Part shown: positions 1-10,140 of the stretch, piece after piece | Layout of the letters: each line of letters begins with the position of its first letter | Position numbering within the stretch: the stretch's first letter is position 1 | Translations under genes and position numbers: made by a program | Assembly: GCF_902635505.1 (NCBI RefSeq) | Contig: NC_045427.1 | Coordinates: 518,777,665-518,841,664 of the forward strand | Source: Sarcophilus harrisii | Lineage: Eukaryota; Chordata; Mammalia; Dasyuromorphia; Dasyuridae | Length of the DNA stretch: 64,000 nucleotides | Direction of reading: 5' to 3' | The notes under the pieces: model-generated | Database searches by the model: none | What the model saw: the letters and a program-made list of their open reading frames with translations, nothing else | What the model was told of the DNA's origin: nothing

Positions 1-158
1 AGACAAAGAGACAGAATGACAGAGACAGAGAGAAATGAAGTCAGAGACAGAAACAGACAGAAAGAGAGACAGACAGAGAAAGACAGAAAGACAGAGACAG
101 AGAGGAGAGAGAGAGACAGAGAAAGAGAGAGAGAGAGAGACAGAAAGAGACAGAGAAA

Positions 159-196
<38 letters not shown>

Positions 197-232
197 CAGA
201 GAGACAGAGAGGAGAGGGAGACAGAAAGAGAG
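1..232. repeat. AG-rich microsatellite (AGAGAC/GAGA units)
   Basis: The plus strand is almost pure purine with regularly spaced C, built from imperfect AGAGAC, AGAGAG and AGACAG units. It continues past the left window edge. All three long reading frames across it give low-complexity Arg/Glu/Thr or Leu/Ser peptides, as expected from a simple repeat and not from a gene. Confidence 0.95.
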
Positions 233-734
233 TATGCTTTTCAGCCTTGTTTCGCTGAGTCTCAAATTTTTTTGAATCACTTAGGACTCTGCAGTTATTT
301 CAGATTATTCTGGCTTTCAGTTTGGGTAGAGAAAATGGAAGGTGCTAATTTCACTTCATTTTGGTAAAGAATAAGCATCTTGAAAAAAGCTCATATGAGA
401 GGAGTTAACAGTCTCTATCATGTCTCCATCCCCAGCTTTTTACATTAGAGTTTTTGAGGATATCTTTTGATGATATCTGGATCTCCTTTTTGGATGAGTT
501 ACCTCACTCCCAATGGGAGAGTTCCTACATTCTTTATTATCTAGCATATATTCTCCAATGCATACTTTTTCTGATTTGTTTTGCTGTGATTCAGAGAAAT
601 CTGTTGTTGTTTGTTTATTTTTAAATAATTCCTATGTTTTCAAAATGGAGTACTTGGTGGGAAGGGAGTGACGTTTTGAATGTAAAGCTTAGGGTCCTGC
701 TTCCCACAAATAATGAAATAACAGAAGTTACCCC
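233..734. other. Unassigned AT-rich intergenic DNA
   Basis: No gene, named repeat or clear regulatory cluster is visible. Short T-rich runs occur, and the right end merges into the 5' part of the RTE element. Confidence 0.5.
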
Positions 735-3262
735 TCCTGGAGCACTGCTTTGTGGTGGTGGAGGAGCTTGCATACCTCAATGAAACAATGAATTATGTCA
801 TGCAGGGTTACCCAATGTGGTCAGGCGATAGAAGAGAATTATGACAAAAAGTGATGCATTAGAGAAAAAAATGGCAAATCATTTCAGTGTCTTTGCCAAG
901 AAACCTCATGGGTATTATTAAAATAATAAAAGAGATTACTCCAGAAGTTGAACCTCTCAAGTCTGAAGGTGTCCAGTATGCTACTAGGGGGAAAAGGACA
1001 ACTACAAAGTAGATCCAGTACTAATGAAAAGACGGAGCCAAAATCAAAAGGAAGCTTAGCTTCAGATGGATACATTTGGTGATGAAAGGAAAGTCCAATG
1101 CCATAAAGATCACTGTTTCATAGGAACTGGGATGTAAGATCTATGAATCAAGATAAGCTAGATATGGTCAAACAGGAGATGGAAAAGTTAAACATCAACT
1201 TCTTGGGTGTCTGAACTTAAATGGACAGGAATTGGTAAATTTAATGCAAGTGATCACCACATATACTTCTGTGAGCAAAGATTCCTTAGAAGAAATGGAG
1301 TATCACTTATAATCAACAAGAGGATGAGAAAAAGCAGTATTGGGGCATAATCTCAAAAATACAAAATGATATCTTTTTTATTCCAAAGCAAACCACTCGA
1401 CTTCACAGTAATACAAGTTCACAACCACTGATACTGAACAGCCAAAGTTAATCAGTTTTACAAAGACCTACAACATCTAGAAATAACACTAAGAAAAATG
1501 TCACACTCATCATAGGGAATTAAAATGCTAAAGGAGGAAATCAAAAGATAATTGGAATAATAGACAAGTTTGGCCTTGGAGCAGAAAATGAAGCAGGGCA
1601 GAGAGTAATAGAGTTTTGTCAAGATAATTCACTGGTTATAGCAACATTTTTTGTCAATGTCCCAAAAGGTGATTCTACACACACATATATCACCAGATGG
1701 TCAATATAGAAATCAAACTGATTATGAATTTTGCAGCCAAATGAAGAAGCTCAGCTAAAACAGCACATGGAGCTGACTGTGACTTGGATCATGAACTTCT
1801 TGTTGCAAATTTCAGACTTAAATTGAAGAAAACCATTGTACCTTATAGGTATGACTGAAATAACATCCCTTAAGAACATGACACAGACGTTATGAATAGG
1901 GATTAGGTCTTCTGCCTGAAGAACTATGGGTGTAAGTTCTCAATATTGTGCAGGAGATAGCCACAAAAAATATCTCAAAGAAAAAGAAGAACAAGAAAGC
2001 AAAATGGTATCTGTTGATGGTGGTTTTTACAAATTTCTGAGGCAAGGAAGAAAGAGAAAAATAGAGGAAAAAGAGAAAGATATACCCAACTGAGCAGAAT
2101 TCCAGAGAATGACAAAGAGAGATAAGAAAGTTTCTTAAGTAAGCAATAGAAAGAAATAGAAGAAAACAATAGAATAGGAAAGACAAGAGATCTTTTCATG
2201 AAAATTAGAGATATCAAAGGAACATTCATATAAAAATTAGCTTGATAAAAGACAAAAATGTTAGGGACTTAACAGAAGTAGAAGAGATTAAGAAGAAATG
2301 CCAGGAACATATAGAAGTATACAAAAAAGATCTTAATATCATCAATAACCACAATGATGTGGACCTTAGAAAACATTGTAAACAATAAGGCTAGTGTCAC
2401 CCTAAAGGATGACACTGTTAAAGTGTTGTATTCAACATCCCAATAAATTTGGAAAACTCAACAATGACTATTGAATTGGAAGGAGTGTTTCTACATTCCA
2501 GTACTAATGAATGTTCAGATTACCAAACAATTGTGCTTATTTCACATGTCAACAAGGTTATGTTTAAGATTCTGCAAGCTAGGCTTCAGCAATATGTGAA
2601 CTGAGAATTACCAGAAATATAGGTTGGTTTTTGAAAAGACAGAGGAGCTAGAAAACAAATTGTGAACATTCACTGGATTACAAAGAAAGCATGGGAATAC
2701 CTGAAAAACATCCACTTCTACTTTATTGACAACACTAAAGCCTTTGACTGTGCAGATCACAACAAAATGCATCAATTCTTTAAAGGATGGAAGTATTTGA
2801 TCATCTTACTTGTTTCCTTATGAACATATATGGGTCAAGAAGCAACAGTTAGAACCAAACATGGAACAATTGATTGGCTTAAGATTGGGAAAGGAGTATG
2901 ATAAGTATTGTCACCTTATTTATTTAACTTATATGCAGAATACATTATGCAAAATTCCAGGCTAGAGAATCAAAAGCTAAAGTAGAGGTCACTAGGATAT
3001 ATATTAACAATCTCAGATGTGTAGATAATACCACACTAAAGACAGAAAAAAAAAAAAGAAAAATCATGACCTTTTGATGTGGGTGAAAGAGGAGAGTATA
3101 AGAGCTGGCAGGAAGCTTGCTTGATGTTAAAAAAAAAAATCTAATGGTCTCATCACTTTGTGGCAAATGGAGGAAGAAAACAAGGAAGCAGTGACAGATT
3201 TTATAATCTTGGGCTCAAAGATCATTAAAGATGGCAACTGCAGTCACAAAATTAAAACCACT
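735..3262 (+). mobile_element. BovB-like RTE retrotransposon, 5' and central part
   Basis: Translating short stretches in changing frames gives the order of a BovB/RTE protein. An endonuclease part (1130-1850) resembles 'MNQDKLDMVKQEMEKLNINFLGV' and later a Gly-Asn-Lys version of the GDWNAK block. A reverse transcriptase part (2100-3250) includes a match to 'FIDYAKAFDCVDHNK' near 2722-2770 and 'LYAEYIM' near 2929-2950. Frames change repeatedly with many stops, so this is a dead copy. The 5' sequence before 1100 also follows the BovB leader, including 'tctttgccaagaaa'. The element is interrupted at about 3263 by an L1 3' end and resumes at 4139. The exact 5' boundary is uncertain. Confidence 0.88.
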
Positions 3263-4138
3263 TGATCCAATTTGGAACTATGCCCAAAGGGCTCTCAACT
3301 GCATACCCTTTGATCCAGCAGTGTCACAATGGGTCTGTATCCCAAAAAGATCATAAAAGGTGAAAAAGGACTCATGAGCAAAAATGTTTGAAGCAGTTCT
3401 CTTTGTGGTGGCAAGACCAGCACATTGGAAATTGAGTGGATGTCCAGCAGTTGAGGAATAGCTGAATAAGTTATGAGATATGAATGTTCTATAATAAATG
3501 GTTTTATAAGAAATGATGAGCAGGATGGTTTCAGAAAAGCTTGAACAGACTTACATGAACTGATGCTGAGTAAGTGAACAGAACCAGGAGAATGCTGTAC
3601 ACAGTAACAGCAAGATTATGTGATGATCATCTATGATCTTCTCAGAAATACAGTGATCCAAGACAATTCCAAAAGACTTGCCACCCACATCTAGAGGGAA
3701 AAACTATGGAGACTAAATGCGGATTGAAGCATACTATTTCCAACTTTTTTTATTCACTTTTTTAAATTTTGTTTCACTTCTTTAAATTTTTAAATTTTTT
3801 CTTTTTGTTCTGATTTTTCTGTCACAATTTGAATAATATGGGAAAATATTTAAAATGATTGTCCATGTATTACTTTTATCAGCTTGCTTGCTGTTAGGAA
3901 GGTGAGGAAGTAAGGGGAAGGAGAGAGAAAAATTGAAAGGCAGGGTTTGCAAGGGTGAATGTTGGAAACTATCTTTACATGTATTTTGAAAAATAAAAAG
4001 CTATTATAAATTTTTAAAATAAATAAATAAAAACAAAATGAATGTTGAAAATCATCTTTACATGTAATTAGAAAAATAAAATACTATTAAATTTTCTGGG
4101 GTTTTAAGGACTTGTTCCTTAAAAATAATAATAAAAAA
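3263..4138 (+). mobile_element. L1 3' end inserted in the RTE copy
   Basis: The sequence starts in the C-terminal part of L1 ORF2 ('tttggaactatgcccaaagg') and runs through the marsupial-type L1 3' untranslated region. It ends in two A-rich tails (about 4000-4040 and 4120-4138), which suggests two overlapping insertions or a tail-duplicated copy. RTE sequence stands on both sides, so the L1 arrived later. It is a 5'-truncated, inactive copy. Confidence 0.82.
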
Positions 4139-4592
4139 AACTATAGTAAGTTTGAACAGCATAGGGCAGAGACCTAACTGATTAAAGCTATAGTTTTTCT
4201 ACATGTATGACTGTGAGAGTTGGATTATAAAGAAAACTGAATCAATGCAGAATCAATGCTTTCAAGATATGGTGCTAGAGAAGACTTTTGAGAGTCCCTT
4301 GGACAGGAAGGAGATCAAATCATCCAAAACTCCAAGAAATTAATTGGAAGAACAAATAGTGAAGTTGAAGCTTGAGCACTTTGGCCACATGACAAGAAGA
4401 CAGGACATTTTGGGAAAGACCCTGATGTTGGGAATGATTGAAGGCAAAAGGATAATGGAATGCAAGGATGAGATGGATAAATATGGGAGCAACAAAAATA
4501 AGCTTATTTGAGAGATAGTGGAGGATACAAGAGTCTGAGATGTTATGAACTATGAGGTCACAAAGATTCAGATATGAGTGAATGAAGGAAGA
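4139..4592 (+). mobile_element. BovB-like RTE retrotransposon, 3' part
   Basis: This continues the element interrupted at 3263. Translated pieces match the BovB C-terminus: a 'MYDCESW'-like block near 4204-4226, 'RLLRVPWTGRRSN'-like residues near 4280-4320, and 'LSTLATW'-like residues near 4371-4392. The end, near 4555-4588, resembles the BovB 3' terminus ('ggtcacaaagattcagat'). The tail of the SINEs in this window shares that terminus. Confidence 0.88.
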
Positions 4593-4639
4593 CAAATCCA
4601 TATTGCCTGGTAAAGTGGGTGGCACATAATAAGTCCTCA

Positions 4640-4795
4640 ATAAATGCTTTTTGAATTGAACCCCCATTTTATAGTTGAATAAACTAAGGCTTGGAGAGGT
4701 AAAATGACTTGCCAATAAATGATTAAGGTGGGAAGATTCAAACTTGGATCTCCTGACAGCAAGGTTTGCACTCTCTATACTATACCATTGTTTGG
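4640..4795 (-). mobile_element. MIR-type SINE (with L2-like tail to its left)
   Basis: The antisense MIR core is recognisable as 'cccattttatagttgaata', then 'aaaatgacttgccaata', then a degraded tRNA-like part. Just left of it (4615-4655), 'cataataagtcctcaataaa' looks like an L2/MIR 3' tail. Confidence 0.7.
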
Positions 4796-4839
4796 ACCTG
4801 CTCATTGGAGGATTTTGGTACCAGCTCAAATCCTGATCA

Positions 4840-5215
4840 TGGGTGAGGAATTAAAGGGCAGAACTCTCAAAGATGGTCAAAATGGGAGTTCGTTTATTCA
4901 AAATTCTCTCAGCTTTATATACCCTAATATCCTTCCATAACTATAACACACTGTGCACGCTACATACTGTGCATGCGGGACCATATAAACATCTTGCTAT
5001 TGTGTGTAGATGTCTCCTTGCTACTTAGTATCACTCTGCTCTAATTACAACACAGGTTGTCAAGCCCCATGAGTTCCCAGGAAGGCTGAGAAGCCCCCAG
5101 GGTTGATGGAGAGCCGAACCAGACACATCAGCAGGTTCCCTTGCTGGACTGGAGTCTATATATTCATCCAGAGTTCCCCCACTCTCTGTGACCCTCTACA
5201 TACTATGTTCTGAAA
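4840..5215 (-). mobile_element. Probable lone retroviral-type LTR (fossil)
   Basis: Read on the minus strand, the sequence has the order of an LTR: a U3-like stretch, a TATA box ('gggtatataaagctgagag', about 4910-4930), then AATAAA about 15 bases on, and a short downstream part. No internal gag, pol or env sequence is seen next to it, so it looks like a solo LTR left by recombination. Boundaries are approximate, the family was not identified, and no clear target duplication was found. Divergence suggests an old insertion. Confidence 0.45.
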
Positions 5216-5534
5216 GAGATTGGTCCCTGTATTGAGTGGGAGGGTAAGGTTTAACTTGTTTAGAAAATTAACCACTTATGATTTTAGTGGGATAGATATA
5301 GTGGTGTGCTGGAGCCAGCTCCAACTGGCTGTCAGGAGTCAATTGTTAAATTTTCAGGGTTAGTACGAGTACTTCAGAAACTGACTAATCAGAATTTGAT
5401 TTATTCTTTTGTTGATAGTTTAGACTTAAGAAAACAATGGGAAAATGCCAATGCTGCAAATTGAACTGAAAAGTGTATCATTCACACATATTTCTTTTGG
5501 AAAGCTGGTTATTAAACACTTACTAGTAGACTGC
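5216..5534. other. Unclassified, possibly old DNA-transposon-like sequence
   Basis: Moderately complex sequence with no coding signal. The stretch 5310-5330 contains a near-palindrome ('ggagccagctcc'). It may be an ancient repeat or constrained non-coding DNA; I could not decide which. Confidence 0.3.
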
Positions 5535-5690
5535 TACTTTAGAAATCATCCACTTCAACCCCATTAATGAAAGTGAAGCCCAGAGGGTTGAATGATTTCC
5601 TGAGAGTCACATAGCTAGCAAGTTATCTGAGTGTTCATATTCTGGGCTTCCTGATTCCCAAGACTAGCCTTCTATCCATCATACCATGCT
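5535..5690 (-). mobile_element. MIR-type SINE
   Basis: Antisense MIR-like arrangement: 'tgaaagtgaagcccagagg', 'gagagtcacatagctagcaa', then a degraded promoter half ending near 'ctatccatcataccatgct'. Confidence 0.65.
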
Positions 5691-6497
5691 GTCATAGGAT
5701 AGACCTAACATGGCTCCAATTTGGGCATGAAACTTTCCCAGTAATGAGCCATCCATCTGACAGAATGATTTGCACACACCCAGATAGAGAAACTATTTCA
5801 CAGTAGAAGCACAGCAAAAAGTGAAGGCTAGCTGATATGTTTTGGTGAAATGTAAACAGTATCCACTAGTTTGCAGTTGAAGTTAACAAAAAACTGAATT
5901 GAGAACATCTCTCTCCCCACCCACCAGCATTCTCCCTTCCCCCATTGATCCCTTCTCTTTCTATATCGCCCCACATACACACACTACCACCAAACAAAGC
6001 ACATTGGAATGGAGACATAAGGATATGCTATCAAGAAAAATACTGTCCTTCAAACAGTGATCTCCACTTAAAAACCAGGACTGTGCCTCCATCGAGAATA
6101 CTTGAACAACAACAACCCAAAAAAAACCTGTTTGAGATTAGATTTGCTATTCCCAACCCATAAGAAAAAGGAAGGTGAGAAAGGTTTCCTTCTCCCCTAA
6201 AACTCTTTCTTTTTTCCTAAAGGGGAGACTTAACCTGCAACTGAATTGAGTTGTAGATGTTTTTCCCAGAGTCCTCCTTGAGTTGGGTTATTCACCTGGA
6301 ATGTCTAAATTTCTTCACCACCACTGAGCTCTCCAGGGAGGGGCCCAGTGGGTTAGAGGCCTTTGTCATTCTAAGGGCTGGTCCTGGGGTGGGGTATATT
6401 GGATCATTGGGCTTATGCCCAACATGGAAATAAGGGGGAAAAATGGCTGGCTGGGTAGTAAGGGAATAAAATTAGGTCAGGAAGGAGAGGAATAGTT
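5691..6497. other. Single-copy-looking intergenic DNA
   Basis: No gene or named repeat is recognised. There is a C/T-rich stretch near 5910-5960 and a GC-richer patch near 6290-6400. Confidence 0.45.
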
Positions 6498-6498
6498 C

Positions 6499-6574
<76 letters not shown>

Positions 6575-6600
6575 TCTTTCTCTCTTCTCTTTCCTTTCCC
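6498..6600. repeat. (CT)n microsatellite
   Basis: A near-perfect CT run covers 6501-6568, followed by a degenerate pyrimidine tail to about 6600. Long minus-strand frames across it encode only Arg-Glu repeats and are not genes. Confidence 0.97.
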
Positions 6601-7229
6601 CTCTGCTCCTCTCCCAAGAGGCTTTGACGGGATGTAGAAGGAAAGAAAATAGTGATATGCATACACCCATTGGCCCCTTGGTAGGAAGGGGAAACAAGTT
6701 AAAGCTTTCCAGAAACAACCTCTGGACCATTGGAATCTCCGAGCTAGCGGCTTGGATTGTGACTTGGGCCAGCTTGTCCAAGATCCAAGGAGGCAGGAAG
6801 GACCCTGCACGGGGGTCAGTCCCTAGGCAGTCATGCACAACAAAGAAACAGGGAAGAGCCGGGTCAGCTGAGGACTCTCCACCATCGGCAGCATCCTTTC
6901 CCAGGCCAGATTCTTCCTCCTGCCTCAGCTCCCGGTCTATCACTGACCATTTCTCCACCCAACTGTGTTTGCATTCCTGGAGTCTCTGTCATCAGGAGGG
7001 CTGCAGACTTTCCCTGCAGTTCCTCCTCCATCTGTATTGTTGCTTTTCCAAAAGAACCCCTTTCTGTTCCCCTTCAGCTCCTCTGGGGCCTGCAATTTTT
7101 ATATATATAATATATGTATTTTTTTTTCCTCTTTGCTTTGTTTGGTGCTTTTTGATCATGGTTTTCTGACCAGGGTTATTCACTGATCTTTGTTTTGCAG
7201 CAGTGGGAGCAAAGCAGTAGTTAGAGGGT
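6601..7229. other. Single-copy, GC-richer intergenic DNA
   Basis: This stretch has few repeat signatures and is richer in G and C than its surroundings. Overlapping open frames exist on both strands (for example 6624-7169 plus and 6413-6958 minus), but neither resembles a known protein. A short AT-rich stretch lies at 7098-7135. Confidence 0.45.
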
Positions 7230-7685
7230 GATGGGGTGAGTCATGTTTCCTCCAGAATTCCGGGAAATGCTTTCTTACTTTTTTTTTTTAATGAGTAGAA
7301 GGTTCTCTGTTGATTTCCATCGCCAACCTCATAAAAGCGGGAAGGAGCAAGACATTCCAGAAGGGAGAGGGAGAAACACCTCAGCTCTGAATTCATTTTA
7401 AAGGGGACCAACATTAATGAGCTTTATACTCCTCCCCCTCCCCATCTCTCCCCAGCCTCCCTTTTCACCCCCAGCAATCCCTGCTCTCCTAGCCTGCCAC
7501 CAAGCTGCTGCCTCTTTATCGAGGCCATAATGGAGAATGCACCCTTGGAGAGCGCGCCCCAGAACGGCTTGGTTTTATTAAAAAGGAATGGTTTCACAAA
7601 GGCACAACTGTAAGAAAGGTTGTAATTTGCCCAAATAAAACTTAATTTGATCCATGAAATAGCTGTGGTTTATTGTGTAATATAT
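7230..7685. promoter_or_regulatory. Candidate conserved cis-regulatory region downstream of SMAD6
   Basis: Repeat-poor sequence with several textbook binding words: AP-1 TGAGTCA at 7237-7243, a STAT-type TTCCGGGAA palindrome at 7258-7266, and a RUNX-type 'ctgtggttt' near 7663-7671 next to 'attgtgtaatat'. Long AT-rich but non-simple stretches such as 'ttgtaatttgcccaaataaa' have the texture of mammalian conserved non-coding elements. This is inference from motifs; no alignment was possible. Confidence 0.35.
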
Positions 7686-8410
7686 GTGCTATGTGTTTGA
7701 ATTTCATCGAATCCAATATAATTGTGGGCCAGTTTGGCCCTGGAGGAGCTCAGCCTGTTTCCCACAGTGTACAGTAGGACCGTGGTTCTGTATGGGGTGG
7801 GGGGAGAATAGGGGTGGAGAAAGGAAAGTTTACATGTCAGTAAACAAAGAGAAAAGGGAAGAAATGGTTTGCCTGAAAAGAATACCCTAGGGCTCACTGG
7901 CCCCAAATCGTAGAGAACAGAGAAGAAAGGGGACACAGAAGAGGGATGGGGAAAGCAAGAGTATTTTTTTAAGCCCAAAACAAACAAACACTCTTTTAAA
8001 AGCAAGGGATTTGTGAGCTTGGGAAATGAATGAAGTAGCCTTCTCGTAGTTAAGTCATTTTTTTGGCAACCTACCTCCCAAGAGCTTCAATGCCATGCTG
8101 CTTTAGGCAATAATAAGCATTATGGGGCAAGGTTCCCCATGGGTCAAGCTTGGGAAATGCTCCACTGTGGATTCTCTAGAGAGAGAAAGCTTCTCCTCCC
8201 CCGTCCCCCATCCCCTTTCTTCTCCAAAAGATATTTCTGTTTCCAGGTAGCCTAATCCAAAGGATAAAATTGCCCAGCCTGGGCTCCAATCTAACTACCA
8301 ACTAACTAGCAGTTAGAACTAATTCAGTTCAAGAAAGACTCAACTTTGATCCAAGACTGTGGTTACCTACAGCAAGGAGAATACTGTGATAGCAGAAGAC
8401 AAGGGATTAG
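7686..8410. other. Unassigned intergenic DNA
   Basis: No gene or recognised element. Several runs are purine-rich (7800-7960). Confidence 0.45.
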
Positions 8411-8520
8411 TAATATGGCCCACAAGGCTCCAGAAAGTGGCCCCAACCAGATTAAAATGTAAATGAGAAATATTTAGCAAAATAAAAATATAACAAAGCA
8501 TAGACAATATTAATTTGTGA
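8411..8520 (+). repeat. Unclassified interspersed repeat, copy 1
   Basis: This stretch aligns by eye with 60036-60145 in the same orientation. Shared blocks include 'ccagat', 'gaaatattta' and a closing 'ataaaaatataacaaa'. Identity is roughly three quarters. The family is not recognised. Confidence 0.65.
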
Positions 8521-8634
8521 TTTTCTAAGTCAATATATACCCTAGAGAAGTTTAGTGCCCTGCCCCCGATTTCTATTTGAATTTGATATCACTAATTTTG
8601 AGGGTAGGGCAAGAATTCTCATGCCCATTTTACA

Positions 8635-9310
8635 GTTGAAGTAGTTAGTAAAGAAGTATCTATTAAGTGCCAATTCTATGCCAGGTATTGTGCTAAGTGC
8701 TTGAGAATTCAAAGAAAGGCAAGAGACAGTTCCTGCCCTCTAGAGGCTAGTAGACTAATGAGGAAGACAACATACAAAGAATTACTTACAAGTAAGATAT
8801 ACACCAAAGTATATCAAAAGTCGTAGCTTTAATCACTTAAAACTGCATTAAGACTTTTAGGACATCCTTTACAGGATAAATCGGAAATAATCAAAAGCGA
8901 GAAATCTCTAGCATTAAGGGGACTCAAGAAAAATTTCACCTTAGAAGGGAGAATTTCAGCTGAAATTTGAAGGAATCCAGAGAAGATAAGTGATGGGATA
9001 AGAAAGGAGAGAGTTCTAGGCAATGAAAGACATCTAGTAAAAATCCCCAGAGTCTGGGGATGGAGTGCTGGTTAAAGAACAGTAGGACAGTCAATGTCAT
9101 GGATCACAGAGTCTATGACATGGCAAAGTGATAAAAAAGTATAAGATTAGAAAGGCAGGAAGAAGCAAGATTATAAAGGGATCTAAAAGCCAGGGAATTT
9201 TATATTTAGTCTCGGAGGCAATGGGGAGTTACTGGAATTGATTGAATAGAGGTAGCATGATCAGACTCTGATTTAGGAAAATCAATTTGATAGCTGAGCA
9301 GAAAATAACG
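8635..9310 (+). repeat. Long interspersed repeat of 'tattaagtgcca' type, copy 1
   Basis: The unit opens with 'tctattaagtgccaattcta', continues with 'gtgctaagtgcttgagaatt' and runs to a 'gcatgatcagactctgattt' block near 9260. I recognise this as a widespread mammalian/marsupial repeat but cannot name the family with certainty. Shorter copies of its 5' end occur at 10018-10140 and 43795-43935. A small palindromic element sits inside it at 8824-8874. Confidence 0.7.
8824..8874. mobile_element. Palindromic MITE, half copy (family P)
   Basis: The sequence 'agctttaatcacttaaaact' then 'gacttttaggacatcc' matches one arm of the palindromic element seen whole at 62379-62450. It interrupts the host repeat between 'tatatcaaaag' and 'aggataaatcgg', which shows it was mobile. 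Confidence 0.7.
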
Positions 9311-9639
9311 GGAAGGACCATTCATGATGAACACTGAGAGGTGAAGTGGTTTGTCCAGGGTCAGTCGGCAAGGAGGCATTATTATTTGATATTATTTAAT
9401 AGAGGAGGACACAGAAGTAAATTAATCTACCTAAGGTCAGACAACTAATAAGGTTCAAACATAGGATTCAAATTTAGGTCTTAGATTATGTTTCTAAAAT
9501 AATGGTGTCTCTATACATTTGAAAAACAGAGGAAGCAGTGGATTGTACCAGAATGAATGTTAAATTAGAAGTCTGAAGATCTGTGCTTATTCTATTGGGA
9601 GGAACAACATGAACATATAATAAGTACCTATATAATGTG

Positions 9640-9672
9640 AAATGTCCCAAAAGTCTTGGAATAGCTTTTTAA
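9640..9672. mobile_element. Palindromic MITE family P, left arm
   Basis: 'aatgtcccaaaagtcttgg' is the inverted counterpart of 'aagccttttgggacatcct' at 9942-9960. The two arms are separated by a SINE, so one element was split by a later insertion. Confidence 0.75.
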
Positions 9673-9905
9673 GGGGCAGCAAGGTGGCTCAGTAGATATT
9701 AGTGCTGGTCTGGACTCTGCTTCCTGAGTTCAAATGGTCTCAGACACTAACTGACTATGTGACTCTGGTCAAAATTTGTTCACCTTGTTTGCCTCAGTTT
9801 CCTCAGCTGGAGAAGGAAATGGAAAACTACTTCAGTATCTTTGCCAAGAAAACCCCAATTGGGATTATGAAGAACTAAGAAGAGTCCAACTGAACAACAA
9901 CCAGT
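9673..9905 (+). mobile_element. Marsupial tRNA-headed SINE with RTE-type tail
   Basis: Near full length. The head is 'gggcagcaaggtggctcag'. A degraded B-box region follows, then the MIR-like 'tttgcctcagtttcctcag', the block 'agtatctttgccaagaaaa', and the tail 'gtccaactgaacaacaacc'. The last two blocks resemble the leader and 3' end of the BovB-like RTE at 735-4592, the likely source of its mobilising machinery. Confidence 0.88.
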
Positions 9906-9966
9906 TATTATATTAAAGCTTTAATAGTTTAAGACTTCCTTAAGCCTTTTGGGACATCCTGTATAA
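9906..9966. mobile_element. Palindromic MITE family P, right arm
   Basis: 'tattaaagctttaatagttt' through 'ccttttgggacatcctgtat' is the right half of the element whose left arm is at 9640-9672. Confidence 0.75.
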
Positions 9967-10017
9967 ACAAAATGAACATGAGGAAGTTTGAGGAAGGAAT
10001 ACCAGATTAATAATCTA

Positions 10018-10140
10018 TTCAATTCAATAGATATTTATTAAGTACCTGTTATGTCTCAGGCATTGTACTGAGTACTGGGGATATAAAAAGAGACAAAAGA
10101 CAATCCCTGTCTTCAAAGAGCTTACAATATAAGAGAAAGT
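10018..10140 (+). repeat. 'tattaagtgcca'-type repeat, 5' end, copy 2
   Basis: 'gatatttattaagtacctgt' and 'gcattgtactgagtactgg' match the first 130 bases of the repeat at 8635. Confidence 0.75.

Noticed and set aside
16-367. Open frames rich in Arg, Glu and Thr at the left edge
   Set aside because: They are translations of an AG-rich microsatellite.
6413-6958. A 181-codon minus-strand frame with a long Arg-Glu repeat
   Set aside because: The repeat is the (CT)n microsatellite, and the flanks resemble no protein family.
6624-7169. A 181-codon plus-strand frame
   Set aside because: It has no domain, overlaps frames on the other strand, and its end runs into T-rich and AT-rich DNA.
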